A DNA stretch of 64,000 nt, taken from assembly GCF_900105655.1 (NCBI RefSeq), contig NZ_LT629787.1, positions 2,914,001 to 2,978,000 on the forward strand, given 5' to 3'. Source of the stretch: Halopseudomonas salegens. GTDB taxonomy: Bacteria; Pseudomonadota; Gammaproteobacteria; Pseudomonadales; Pseudomonadaceae. The notes under the pieces were generated by a model that saw nothing but the letters and a program-made list of their open reading frames with translations, ran no database searches and was not told the origin of the DNA. Each line of letters begins with the position of its first letter. Positions within the stretch are counted from its first letter, which is position 1. Shown here in pieces: positions 16,625-24,679 of this stretch. The position numbers and the translations under genes were made by a program.

Positions 16625-18487
16625 ATGACGCGCTTCGCATCGCGCAGCTTCCCCGCGCTCGGCCTGCTCGGCCTAAGCACACTGCTTATCAGCGGTTGTT
16701 TGTCCGGATCGGGCTCAAGCTCCGACGACGGCCCGCTCAGCGGCCAATTTATAGACAGCCCGGTTGCAGGGCTCTCGTTTCGTACCGACAGCACCAATGG
16801 CCTGACCGACGCTGACGGCAACTTCCAATACCTCCGCGGCGAAACCGTCCATTTCGCCATTGGTGATCTCGACCTGGGTAGCGCAACCGGCCAGCCGGTA
16901 CTCAGCCCGGTGGACCTGATTGCCGAAGCGGATGACAGCAGCCACCCTGCGGCAATCAATCTGGCGCGCCTGCTTCAGAGCCTGGATGCGGACGGCAATC
17001 TGAACAATGGCATTCAACTGGATGCCGCCTTGCATGACGCTATCAGTGACTATCTCGCCAACAACCCCGGCTTCGACCTGAGCCTGATGGATAACGGCGA
17101 CTTTGCTGTCGCGGCCAATGCCTTGCTTGGGTATCTGAACGACCAGGACCTGTTTGCTGCAGGAGACCGCATCCTGCGCGACCGCCTGAATGCCTGGCTG
17201 CATCTGCAGGACTCCCTCGATGCAACCGATGGCGAAGAGGTCGACTTTGACAAGCGCCCCGTTGTGTTCGTGCATGGCGGTGCCGGCTCCGCCGGTCAGT
17301 TCGAGTCGCAAGCGCAGCGCTTTATCGCCAATGGTTACCCGCGCAGCCATCTGGCCACCTACGAATACGACACCAATCCACCGGATTTTACCCGGACCAC
17401 AATGGAACTGAATGCCCTGATTGATGCTCTGCGCCAAAGCACGGGTTTCGAGCAGGTCAACCTGATGGGGCACTCCATGGGAACCGAGGTCAGCCGGATC
17501 TATCTGGCCGACCCTTCACGTGCAGCCAAGGTCGCAGCCTATGTCAACCTGGATGGCCGTGATGGCGAGGCACCGCCCGGCGGCGTGCCCAACCTGGTGC
17601 TCTGGGGGCAATATGTTGATCGCGAGGTCGTCGGTGCCGACAACGTCTACCCGAGTGAGGAAGATCCGGTAGGTCATATTGAAGTGGCTACCTCGGCGGA
17701 TTCCTTTGCGCGCATGTACCGTTTCTTCAATGACGGCGCCGAACCGGCCACAACGGCCATTCCTGCCGCCGAAGGCGAGCATCTGTGGATCGCCGGGCGC
17801 GCCAACCTGTTTCCTTCCAATAGCGGCGCTGCGGGTTCGATACTGGAAATCAGCGAAGTGGATCCAACCACAGGGCGCAGCCTGGCCGACCTGCCGCAAC
17901 ATACCCAGGCGATTGGCAGTGATGGACACTGGGGACCCTTCCAGATCAACAACGGCGGTACTTACGAATTCGTTCTGCGCCGGCCCGATGCGGCCAATGC
18001 CGACCACTACTTTTACCGCGAAGCCTATACCCAGCATAGCTACCAGATTCGCCTGAATACCTCCGAACCCGGTGAAGGGCTTGGCGCCCGTCTGGCCCGC
18101 AGCCCCAATCACAGCAATCTGTCTATCAGCCGTGACATGGAGCTTTGGGGTGACCAGGGTGACAGCAACGACCAGCTCCTCGTGAACGGCACCAATGTCA
18201 TTACCGCCCAGACCGGACCACTGTTGAAACGGCTGAGCAATATATTTCTGCATGACCGCAATACCGACGGGGTCAGCAACCTGACCGCACCGGACCCGGT
18301 GTTCCACCTCTTTCCCTTTATTTCCGGGCTGGATCTGTTCATACCCGGTGCGGCTGAGCCCGATTCGGTCATTGAGCTGGAACTGATATCGCGCCGGGGC
18401 GGCGAACCGCGGCGGGTCAATGTACCCAACTGGTCATCCGACAAGGTGCGTTCAATCTCGGTGCATTTCCGCGATTACGTGGAATAA
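16625..18487 (+). CDS. Lipoprotein alpha/beta hydrolase (lipase/esterase-like)
   Basis: A 620-residue exported lipoprotein: signal peptide with lipobox LISGC (C25), then a Ser/Gly/Asp-rich linker. Residues 35–190 form a beta-rich N-terminal region (GQFIDSPVAGLSF, TDADGNFQY) seen in several gammaproteobacterial surface lipoproteins. The hydrolase core has oxyanion motif VVFVHGGAGSAGQF and nucleophile S284 in GHSMGTE, followed by a long C-terminal beta region (about 380–620) probably involved in substrate or surface binding. It most likely hydrolyses lipids, polyesters or esters outside the inner membrane. The start at 16625 has GGAGATAA upstream; a start 15 bases earlier would break the signal-peptide pattern. 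The hairpin after the gene ends its transcription unit. Confidence 0.8.
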   Translation: MTRFASRSFPALGLLGLSTLLISGCLSGSGSSSDDGPLSGQFIDSPVAGLSFRTDSTNGLTDADGNFQYLRGETVHFAIGDLDLGSATGQPVLSPVDLIAEADDSSHPAAINLARLLQSLDADGNLNNGIQLDAALHDAISDYLANNPGFDLSLMDNGDFAVAANALLGYLNDQDLFAAGDRILRDRLNAWLHLQDSLDATDGEEVDFDKRPVVFVHGGAGSAGQFESQAQRFIANGYPRSHLATYEYDTNPPDFTRTTMELNALIDALRQSTGFEQVNLMGHSMGTEVSRIYLADPSRAAKVAAYVNLDGRDGEAPPGGVPNLVLWGQYVDREVVGADNVYPSEEDPVGHIEVATSADSFARMYRFFNDGAEPATTAIPAAEGEHLWIAGRANLFPSNSGAAGSILEISEVDPTTGRSLADLPQHTQAIGSDGHWGPFQINNGGTYEFVLRRPDAANADHYFYREAYTQHSYQIRLNTSEPGEGLGARLARSPNHSNLSISRDMELWGDQGDSNDQLLVNGTNVITAQTGPLLKRLSNIFLHDRNTDGVSNLTAPDPVFHLFPFISGLDLFIPGAAEPDSVIELELISRRGGEPRRVNVPNWSSDKVRSISVHFRDYVE

Positions 18488-18513
18488 CCTCAACAAGGAC
18501 CGATGCCACCTGT

Positions 18514-18540
18514 AACAGCCTGCCCTGCCGGCAGGCTGTT
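18514..18540 (+). terminator. Hairpin after the lipoprotein hydrolase
   Basis: A perfect 11-base inverted repeat (AACAGCCTGCC / GGCAGGCTGTT) with a 5-base loop, 27 bases after the stop. The following sequence is TC-rich without a clean T-run. Confidence 0.7.
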
Positions 18541-18728
18541 ATCTCCCCTCCCGTTCGCCGGCGACCAACGGCAGATATCCAGTGACCGGCTACCCGCTGG
18601 CCAAACCCGACCGGCTTGCTTTCATCAGCAGCTAGGATACTATCGACAGGTAATTCAAATTTCCGACTGGCAATGACTGCCGGCCGCCACTTGCCCGGAT
18701 GCAGAAGATCTCCTGTAAGGGGAGCTGT

Positions 18729-19028
18729 ATGACCAAAAAGCGCGCGGCAGTACCTAGTGATGTTCACCGCCAGCGATTGCTGGCCATACAGGCCAAACTG
18801 GCTGAACAGAAGATCGAGATCACCGAAGCCCCGATCGAGGAAGTCGAGCTTTCTCCGATCGAGCAGCGTGAACTGCACTTGTTGCGGGCTCACATTGACA
18901 CCATGGTCGATCACGGTTGGCGCATCATCAGCCGCGAACCCATCACCCTGAAACGCGGTGCCCAGACCTGCTTTGTGCAGCAGGGCATGCTGATCAGCCC
19001 CGACCTGGGCAGCAGCAAAACCGGCTGA
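18729..19028 (+). CDS. Conserved small hypothetical protein (99 aa)
   Basis: A soluble, charged protein of 99 residues with an excellent ribosome-binding site (AAGGGGAGCTGT before ATG 18729). The first half is helical and glutamate-rich (two runs of IEEVEL and IEQRELHLLRAHIDTM); the second half has a short WRIISREPITLKRGAQTCFV block that could form a small beta structure. No transmembrane segment or known catalytic motif is visible. I do not recognise a named domain. It precedes the MFS gene on the same strand by 108 bases and may be independent. Confidence 0.7.
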   Translation: MTKKRAAVPSDVHRQRLLAIQAKLAEQKIEITEAPIEEVELSPIEQRELHLLRAHIDTMVDHGWRIISREPITLKRGAQTCFVQQGMLISPDLGSSKTG

Positions 19029-19136
19029 ACCAGAGCCAGGTCGCGCCAGCCGGCGGTTCTACCCCTGCCCCATTCCACGCTATAGTGACTCCCGCGCGCG
19101 ACTCTGCGCGCTGCCATCAGTGCTCAAGGAGTCCGC

Positions 19137-20474
19137 ATGTCCGCGCAGGAACTTGCCCCCAAACGGGAAATATTTGGCTGGGCCATGTTCGATTTTGCCA
19201 ACCAGGGCTATACCCTGCTCATCATCACCGTTATCTACGGTGATCTGTTTACCCGGGTAATTGTTGGCGACAGCCCTGATTACCGTCTGGGTAATCTGCT
19301 CTGGAGCCTGGCACTGGCATTCAGCTATTTTCTGGTGGTGGTGGCCAACCCCCTGTGCGGGGCGATCATGGACTATTCGCGCAGCCGCAAACGCTTCCTG
19401 TTTATCAGCTACCTGCTCACCGTAGGCGCTACCGCGCTGCTGTATTTCGTCGAGCCCGGCTGGCTGATACCCGCGATGCTGCTGATTGTTGCATCGAATT
19501 TTGCCTATGCCATCGGTGAGGGCTTTATTGCCAGCTTTCTGCCTGATCTGGGTCCACGCAAAGCCCTCGGCTGGATCTCCGGGCTCGGCTGGGGCCTGGG
19601 TTATATTGGTGGTCTGGTGGCTACCGCTTTCACCCTGTTTTTTCTTGGCGAGGTCTCTGCCGAGAACTATGACACCATTCGCTGGGTCGGTCCTTTTGCG
19701 GCCGGCTTCTTCCTGCTGGCCGCGATCCCGACCTTCCTCTGGGTCCGCGAGCGGGGCAGCAAGCAACATTTGCCATCAGGGCAAAGCCTGATTGGCGTCG
19801 GCTTGCAACGATTGCAGACCACATGGCGACAGGTTCACCAGTTCCGTGACCTGCGCGCGCTGCTGATTTCGGTCTTCTTTGCCATGGCCGGCATCTATAT
19901 CATCATCTCTTTTTCCTTTATCTACGGCGCTCAGGTGATTGGCTGGGATGAGCAGGTTCGCATCTACATGTTCATCACCGTGCAGATTACTGCCGCGCTC
20001 GGGGCCATCGGTTTTGGCTGGCTACAAAGCCATATTGGTGCTCGTACCACCTACTTGATAACACTTGGCCTCTGGTTGCTGGCCATTCTGGCGATCTGGC
20101 AGACTCCGACCCTGACGGCAAGGCTTAGCCACTGGTTTGGCGTCGACTGGCAGGCGCAATACGTATTTCTGTTTGCCGGAGTGCTGGCCGGCGCCAGCCT
20201 GGGTTCTTCGCAATCCGCAACGCGGGCCCTGGTCGGGGTGCTGACGCCCAGCGGCAAAGCGGCAGAATTCTTCGGTCTGTGGGGGATGGCGTCCAAACTC
20301 GCCGCCATCTTCGGTATTTTGGGACTGGGTCTGATTCAGTGGGGTTTCGGCCTGGCCAACGCCATCCTGTTCTGTCTGGCCCTGTTCATTGTCGCCATCC
20401 TGGCCGTGCTACCCGTCGATGAACGGCGCGGTGAACAAGTCGCCGATGGCTGGCGCGACCCGGGTCAGGAATGA
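19137..20474 (+). CDS. MFS transporter, UMF1 (Atg22-like) family
   Basis: A 445-residue integral membrane protein with about 12 hydrophobic segments. The N-terminal signature EIFGWAMFDFANQGYT is diagnostic of the UMF1 / Atg22-like MFS family; GEGFIASFLPDLGPRKALGWISGLGWGLGYIGG matches its conserved loop and helices. Members in fungi export amino acids from vacuoles; bacterial substrates are largely unknown. The start ATG follows AAGGAG. The last 10 bases overlap the end of the convergent phosphodiesterase gene. Confidence 0.9.
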   Translation: MSAQELAPKREIFGWAMFDFANQGYTLLIITVIYGDLFTRVIVGDSPDYRLGNLLWSLALAFSYFLVVVANPLCGAIMDYSRSRKRFLFISYLLTVGATALLYFVEPGWLIPAMLLIVASNFAYAIGEGFIASFLPDLGPRKALGWISGLGWGLGYIGGLVATAFTLFFLGEVSAENYDTIRWVGPFAAGFFLLAAIPTFLWVRERGSKQHLPSGQSLIGVGLQRLQTTWRQVHQFRDLRALLISVFFAMAGIYIIISFSFIYGAQVIGWDEQVRIYMFITVQITAALGAIGFGWLQSHIGARTTYLITLGLWLLAILAIWQTPTLTARLSHWFGVDWQAQYVFLFAGVLAGASLGSSQSATRALVGVLTPSGKAAEFFGLWGMASKLAAIFGILGLGLIQWGFGLANAILFCLALFIVAILAVLPVDERRGEQVADGWRDPGQE

Positions 20475-21268
20475 TCCGCATCGCCCTCATCAGCGGCCAG
20501 CGGTAGCTGCAAGATGCTATCGCTGAATACCCAGTCGACCCCACGATTGATCTCGCGATTGAGGATCAGCCGGTTTTCGACGAAGCCGGTGCCGACCCTG
20601 CGACCAGCGTCACGAAGTTGCTGCAGGGTACTGGCGCCGATAAGCGCAAAAGAGCCTGCCACGGCGCCATGCCCCAAGGCCAGGTTCTGCCGCACGATAT
20701 GCGCGGTATTCGCCTGGGCGACATCAACATAGGCCGCTTTGGGTATCTCGCGAAAACCTTCCAGATGCTCTGGTTCCAGACTCAACAGATGAAAGTCGGT
20801 CGTCGGTGTCAACGCCTGCAGGCGCTCACTCACCCGTTGCGGCAGTTCGGCACGCTGCTGCCAGGATTCCTTGATTTCGATCATCAGGTGCAAGCGTCCG
20901 CGCGCCAGGTGCACCACTTCATCCAGGTGCGGAATCTCCGGCACGGCAGCGCGCAGGTCACGGTAACGGGTCTCTGCAATAACCAGATCGGGACGCTGAA
21001 ACAACCGCCCGCAATGCGGATCATGATGCACGACCGGTTCGCCATCACGGGTCAGCTGAATGTCCAGCTCGGCTCCCCATACCCCGAGTTGCAGGCACAG
21101 CTCAAAGGCCTCAAGCGTATTCTCTACCACTACACCGGCTGGCCCACGGCCGTGCGCCCCCCGGTGCGCCACCAGATTGCTCACCACCGGCACCGGCCGT
21201 CGTGCAGCAGGTGACAAACTCCAGAGATAATTGGCCAGGGTGTTCAGGTGTCCGGACAAATCCGCCAT
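20465..21268 (-). CDS. Glycerophosphodiester phosphodiesterase
   Basis: A 267-residue GDPD-family TIM-barrel enzyme that hydrolyses glycerophosphodiesters to glycerol 3-phosphate and an alcohol. The active-site blocks are clear: LVAHRGAHG (catalytic His and Arg), ENTLEAFELCL, GAELDIQLTRDGEPVVHHD (Glu, Asp and second catalytic His). No signal peptide is evident, so it acts in the cytoplasm, as UgpQ does. It lies divergent from the flavoprotein gene with 213 bases between starts. No Ugp transport genes are nearby. Confidence 0.92.
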   Translation of the reverse strand: MADLSGHLNTLANYLWSLSPAARRPVPVVSNLVAHRGAHGRGPAGVVVENTLEAFELCLQLGVWGAELDIQLTRDGEPVVHHDPHCGRLFQRPDLVIAETRYRDLRAAVPEIPHLDEVVHLARGRLHLMIEIKESWQQRAELPQRVSERLQALTPTTDFHLLSLEPEHLEGFREIPKAAYVDVAQANTAHIVRQNLALGHGAVAGSFALIGASTLQQLRDAGRRVGTGFVENRLILNREINRGVDWVFSDSILQLPLAADEGDADHS

Positions 21269-21481
21269 GCGCCGCTCCGAATTGTATTGTCATGCGATGT
21301 ACCTGTCATTCTAGCCTGCTGCATGATCTGTTTATCCAGGTTCAGCCCCGGCCCGGCATGACGACAACCCACGCGTTTCTATGCCGGCGAATCAGCAAGA
21401 CTGATGCCGCTTGCTTTTCCGCTGCCTGCTCGCTAGCGTCAGGGTTTTGTTTCAGCCCAATCCTGTACGAGGTGTGCTTCC

Positions 21482-22453
21482 GTGAAAACCCGAATTACTG
21501 AACTCTTTGGCATCCAGCATCCGATCATTCAAGGCGGCATGCATTTTGTCGGTCTTGCCGACCTGGCAGCGGCCGTATCCAACGCCGGTGGTCTGGGCAC
21601 CATTACCGGGCTGACCCAGCGAACGCCTGCCGATCTGGCCAATGAGATCGCCCGCTGCCACGACATGACCGACAAACCCTTTGCGGTCAACCTGACCTTC
21701 CTGCCCACGGTCAACGCCCCCGACTATCCGGGTTACATCAAAGCCATCATTGAAGGCGGGGTGAAGTTCGTGGAAACCGCCGGCCGCAGTCCGGAGCAAT
21801 ATATGCCCGCGCTCAAGGATGCGGGCATCAAGGTCATTCACAAGTGCACTTCGGTACGCCATTCGCTGAAAGCCCAGGCGATTGGCTGCGATGCGGTGTC
21901 CGTCGATGGCTTCGAGTGTGGCGGGCACCCGGGGGAAGACGATATTCCCAATATGATTTTGCTGCCCCGCGCTGCTGAAGAACTGGAGATCCCCTTTGTC
22001 GCCTCCGGCGGTATGGCCGATGCCCGCTCGCTGGTTGCCGCTCTGGCTCTCGGTGCCGAGGGCATGAACATGGGTACACGCTTTATCGCTACTCAGGAAG
22101 CGCCAGTGCACGATAACGTCAAACAAGCCATTGTTGCCGCCAGCGAGCTGGACACCCGCCTGGTCATGCGTCCGCTGCGCAATACCGAGCGTGTGCTCAA
22201 CAATGCCGCCGTGGAGCGCATCATCGAGAAAGAGAAAAGACTGGGCAAGGACCTGCAATTCAGCGACATCATTGATGAAGTTGCTGGCGTCTACCCGCGC
22301 ATCATGCAGGAAGGTGATATGGAAATCGGTGCCTGGTCCTGCGGCATGGTCGCTGGTCTGATTCACGACGTACCTACCTGCGAACAGCTGATTTCCGGCA
22401 TCATGCGCGATGCCGACGACCTGATTCGCCAACGCCTTGCAGGCTTTCTGTAA
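21482..22453 (+). CDS. NAD(P)H- or nitronate-oxidising flavoprotein, nitronate monooxygenase family
   Basis: A 323-residue FMN TIM-barrel protein of the 2-nitropropane dioxygenase/nitronate monooxygenase superfamily. Signatures include HPIIQGGMHFVG at the N-terminus, DGFECGGHPGEDD (FMN/substrate loop), VASGGMADARS and GAEGMNMGTRF (FMN phosphate binding). The exact motifs resemble the branch that contains P. aeruginosa PA1024, shown to be an NADH:quinone reductase, so true nitronate activity should not be assumed. The start is GTG at 21482, preceded by GAGGTG at suitable distance. Confidence 0.85.
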   Translation: MKTRITELFGIQHPIIQGGMHFVGLADLAAAVSNAGGLGTITGLTQRTPADLANEIARCHDMTDKPFAVNLTFLPTVNAPDYPGYIKAIIEGGVKFVETAGRSPEQYMPALKDAGIKVIHKCTSVRHSLKAQAIGCDAVSVDGFECGGHPGEDDIPNMILLPRAAEELEIPFVASGGMADARSLVAALALGAEGMNMGTRFIATQEAPVHDNVKQAIVAASELDTRLVMRPLRNTERVLNNAAVERIIEKEKRLGKDLQFSDIIDEVAGVYPRIMQEGDMEIGAWSCGMVAGLIHDVPTCEQLISGIMRDADDLIRQRLAGFL

Positions 22454-22468
22454 AGGGCTCTGCCCCGC

Positions 22469-23098
22469 TTAACGTGGCGCCTTGATCTGCTGGACCTCGT
22501 GCAACCAGGCCGGGTCCAGCTGATACAGGTCAACGGGCAAGCCGAGCTCATGCAGTGCCTGCTCATGGGCCAGCTTGTCGGCAGCCAGCGTATCCAGGGC
22601 TTCCTGATTGCCATCCAGCCGGTACATTTCGCTCAGTCCCAGATGATAGAAACGCTGCAGTTTCATGGCTGCAGGGTGCTGTGCGGTCACCCCGGCCTTG
22701 AGCTGATGCTGGCAGTTGGTAATGCGCAGCATGCAGCGCTTGAGCTGCCAGCCGTAGGCAGCCGAGCCCATCCATGGCTGCTGCCAGAAAACCTGGCGGA
22801 CCAGGATGACTGTCAGCATCAGCGCCAGGAGCACGCCCAGCAGGTTCCAGCGAAAATTACTCATCCCCGGCTGGCCAAACAGAGCAACCAGGCCCATGGA
22901 CATGAGCATGCCCAGCACGGCAAACAGTACAATCAGGCGAATAGTACTCTGGCGCGTATCGCGCCGGTAGCTCAGCGGGTCACGCTGCTCGATGACAAAC
23001 ATGCTGACAAACTCCGCAGTCAAAAACGGGAAAAAACTGCCATAGCAGACTAGGCTGATCATGGTAGCGCAGATTGCACGGGGCAGGTGCGCGGACAT
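22469..23098 (-). CDS. Hypothetical membrane protein (about 209 aa)
   Basis: A protein with a hydrophobic stretch near the N-terminus (about 12–35) and two clear membrane helices at about 53–73 and 84–103, followed by a soluble helical C-terminal half of about 100 residues. I recognise no family. The start is uncertain: 23098 and the internal ATG at 23062 are both possible, and neither has a good ribosome-binding site. The upstream region overlaps that of thpR head to head. Convergent with the flavoprotein gene, stops 15 bases apart. Confidence 0.6.
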   Translation of the reverse strand: MSAHLPRAICATMISLVCYGSFFPFLTAEFVSMFVIEQRDPLSYRRDTRQSTIRLIVLFAVLGMLMSMGLVALFGQPGMSNFRWNLLGVLLALMLTVILVRQVFWQQPWMGSAAYGWQLKRCMLRITNCQHQLKAGVTAQHPAAMKLQRFYHLGLSEMYRLDGNQEALDTLAADKLAHEQALHELGLPVDLYQLDPAWLHEVQQIKAPR

Positions 23099-23109
23099 GG
23101 AGGGAACCC

Positions 23110-23658
23110 ATGGAAAATAGCGGGAAACGCCTGTTTATCGGTCTGGAGTTACCCGGTAGCCTGCAAAGGCTGCTCGCGCGCCTGACCACTGACTTGCCCG
23201 GCGCACGCTGGCACCTTCCGCAAGACCTGCACATCACGGTTCGCTTTCTCGGCCAACTGGACCCGGTGCGTCAGCAGGATATCCATCAATTGCTGAAGCA
23301 GTCTGCGATCACCCCCTTCAGCCTGCAGGTCAGCGGCATCGGCCACTTTGACCAACGCATCCTCTGGGCTGGCCTGGCACCCAGCCCATCGCTGCAAGCA
23401 ATGAAGCAACAACTCGACCAGAGCCTGCAGGCCCTGAACCTGCCAGCGGAGATGCATGACTATCATCCGCATATCACGCTGGCACGCATCAGAGCCGGAC
23501 ATCAGTCCAGTTTGAACGACTTTGTCGAGGCACATCATGAACTGGCATTGCCGGCCTGGGGCGTCACCCATGTCAGCTTGTTTGAAAGTCGCAATAATGG
23601 TCAGGGGCGTTATCATGTGCTTGGACGCTATCCGTTACGCCAACCTCATCATGCCTGA
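23110..23658 (+). CDS. thpR: RNA 2',3'-cyclic phosphodiesterase (2H phosphoesterase)
   Basis: A 182-residue member of the LigT/ThpR family of 2H phosphoesterases, which open RNA 2',3'-cyclic phosphates and can ligate some tRNA halves in vitro. Two HxT motifs, each on a hydrophobic strand, form the active site: H41-I-T43 and H121-I-T123. The N-terminus KRLFIGLELP is typical. The ATG at 23110 has AGGGAACC upstream. It precedes the dehalogenase-like gene by 59 bases on the same strand, so the two may be cotranscribed. Confidence 0.92.
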   Translation: MENSGKRLFIGLELPGSLQRLLARLTTDLPGARWHLPQDLHITVRFLGQLDPVRQQDIHQLLKQSAITPFSLQVSGIGHFDQRILWAGLAPSPSLQAMKQQLDQSLQALNLPAEMHDYHPHITLARIRAGHQSSLNDFVEAHHELALPAWGVTHVSLFESRNNGQGRYHVLGRYPLRQPHHA

Positions 23659-23717
23659 GTACGCCTTGCCGCCGCCGGGCAAACCAACCATGTCATTTCT
23701 CGAGTACAGGAGTCAGC

Positions 23718-24401
23718 ATGTCGCTGAGCAGTCTGCAAGGCAAACGAATTCTGGTCACCCACGCCGACGCCTTTATGGGACCAGCCATCTGCCAGACCCT
23801 TCGCGCGCAGGGGGCCGAGGTCATCGCCGATACGGACCCTCTGCTCGACATTGACGCTCCCGCCCAGCTGATCGGACGGGTTGGCACTCCGGATGTACTG
23901 GTGGCCAATCTGGCACTGCCGGCACCCAACACCCGTGCTCCCGACGTCGACGAACAGGAATGGCAGGCCGTGTTCGACACCATGGTTCATCCGTTGATGC
24001 GTCTGTGCAAAGCGGTATTGCCCAGGATGCAGTCACGTCAGGCGGGCAAGATACTGCTGATCGGCAGTGCCGCAGCCTTGCGCGGCATGAAGCGAGCATC
24101 AAGCTACAGCGCTGCGCGTGGCGCGCAGCTGGCCTATATACAGGCAATCGGCGTGGAAATGGCCCCAGACAACATCCAGATCAACGCCATCGCGCAGAAC
24201 TTTGTCGACAACCCGACCTACTTCCCACCCGAAGTACAGGCCAACCCCCGCTTTCAGCAGCGGCTGGCCAACGAAGTACCTCTGGGCCGTCTGGTCAGCG
24301 CGGAAGAAGATGCCGAATTTGTCGCCTACCTGTGCAGTGACGCCGCCAACTGTTTCGTTGGCCAGGTATTTCCACTCAGCGGTGGCTGGGCAACGCGCTA
24401 G
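23718..24401 (+). CDS. Probable halohydrin dehalogenase (SDR-fold)
   Basis: A 227-residue protein with the short-chain dehydrogenase fold but not its cofactor or catalytic signatures. In place of the glycine-rich TGxxxGxG loop it has T14-HADA-F19-M-G21, i.e. T-x4-F-x-G, and the catalytic set reads S117-x12-Y130-x3-R134 instead of Ser-Tyr-Lys. These two patterns are the established hallmarks of halohydrin dehalogenases, which release halide from vicinal haloalcohols to give epoxides without NAD(P) and run the reverse ring-opening with nucleophiles. The loop NPTYFPP (165–171) fits the halide-pocket loop of that family. Length is closest to the short D/E-type enzymes. A degenerate SDR is the alternative, but the coincidence of both motifs makes it less likely. 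Confidence 0.8.
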   Translation: MSLSSLQGKRILVTHADAFMGPAICQTLRAQGAEVIADTDPLLDIDAPAQLIGRVGTPDVLVANLALPAPNTRAPDVDEQEWQAVFDTMVHPLMRLCKAVLPRMQSRQAGKILLIGSAAALRGMKRASSYSAARGAQLAYIQAIGVEMAPDNIQINAIAQNFVDNPTYFPPEVQANPRFQQRLANEVPLGRLVSAEEDAEFVAYLCSDAANCFVGQVFPLSGGWATR

Positions 24402-24414
24402 AGCTCAGGGCAGG

Positions 24415-24564
24415 CTAGAGGGCAAAGTTCAGCTGATTGCCGAACAGGCCCACCAGCCCGACGATGATCAGGTAAGCCGCAACAATATAGTTCAGCAGGC
24501 GCGGTACGATCAAAATCAGGATACCGGCAATCAGTGACAGCAAGGGTGCAAGGGCAATAGTCAT
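24415..24564 (-). CDS. DUF3096-like small membrane protein (49 aa)
   Basis: A 49-residue, almost entirely hydrophobic protein starting MTIALAPLLSLIAGILILI and ending GNQLNFAL. Two membrane segments separated by the VPRLLNYIVAAYLI turn match the pattern of the DUF3096 family, tiny inner-membrane proteins of unknown role. The ATG at 24564 has a GGAG site upstream. It is convergent with the dehalogenase-like gene, stops 14 bases apart. Confidence 0.8.
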   Translation of the reverse strand: MTIALAPLLSLIAGILILIVPRLLNYIVAAYLIIVGLVGLFGNQLNFAL

Positions 24565-24679
24565 GAACAAACTCCAGATGTTGGTTGGAAACAACTACCA
24601 GTCTAGACCATGCCGGGATCAAGCAGTGACCTCATTGGCAGCCGCTGCAGTTTCGGCCTGGTGACCACCCGGTTTGCGG

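Noticed and set aside
18417..18914. A 165-codon minus-strand frame in the gap after the lipoprotein hydrolase
   Set aside because: It crosses a terminator hairpin and overlaps the end of the hydrolase and the start of the small plus-strand gene, which has a much better ribosome-binding site.
23718..24401. Plain short-chain dehydrogenase annotation
   Set aside because: The NAD(P)-binding glycine motif and the catalytic lysine are both absent and replaced precisely by the halohydrin dehalogenase patterns.
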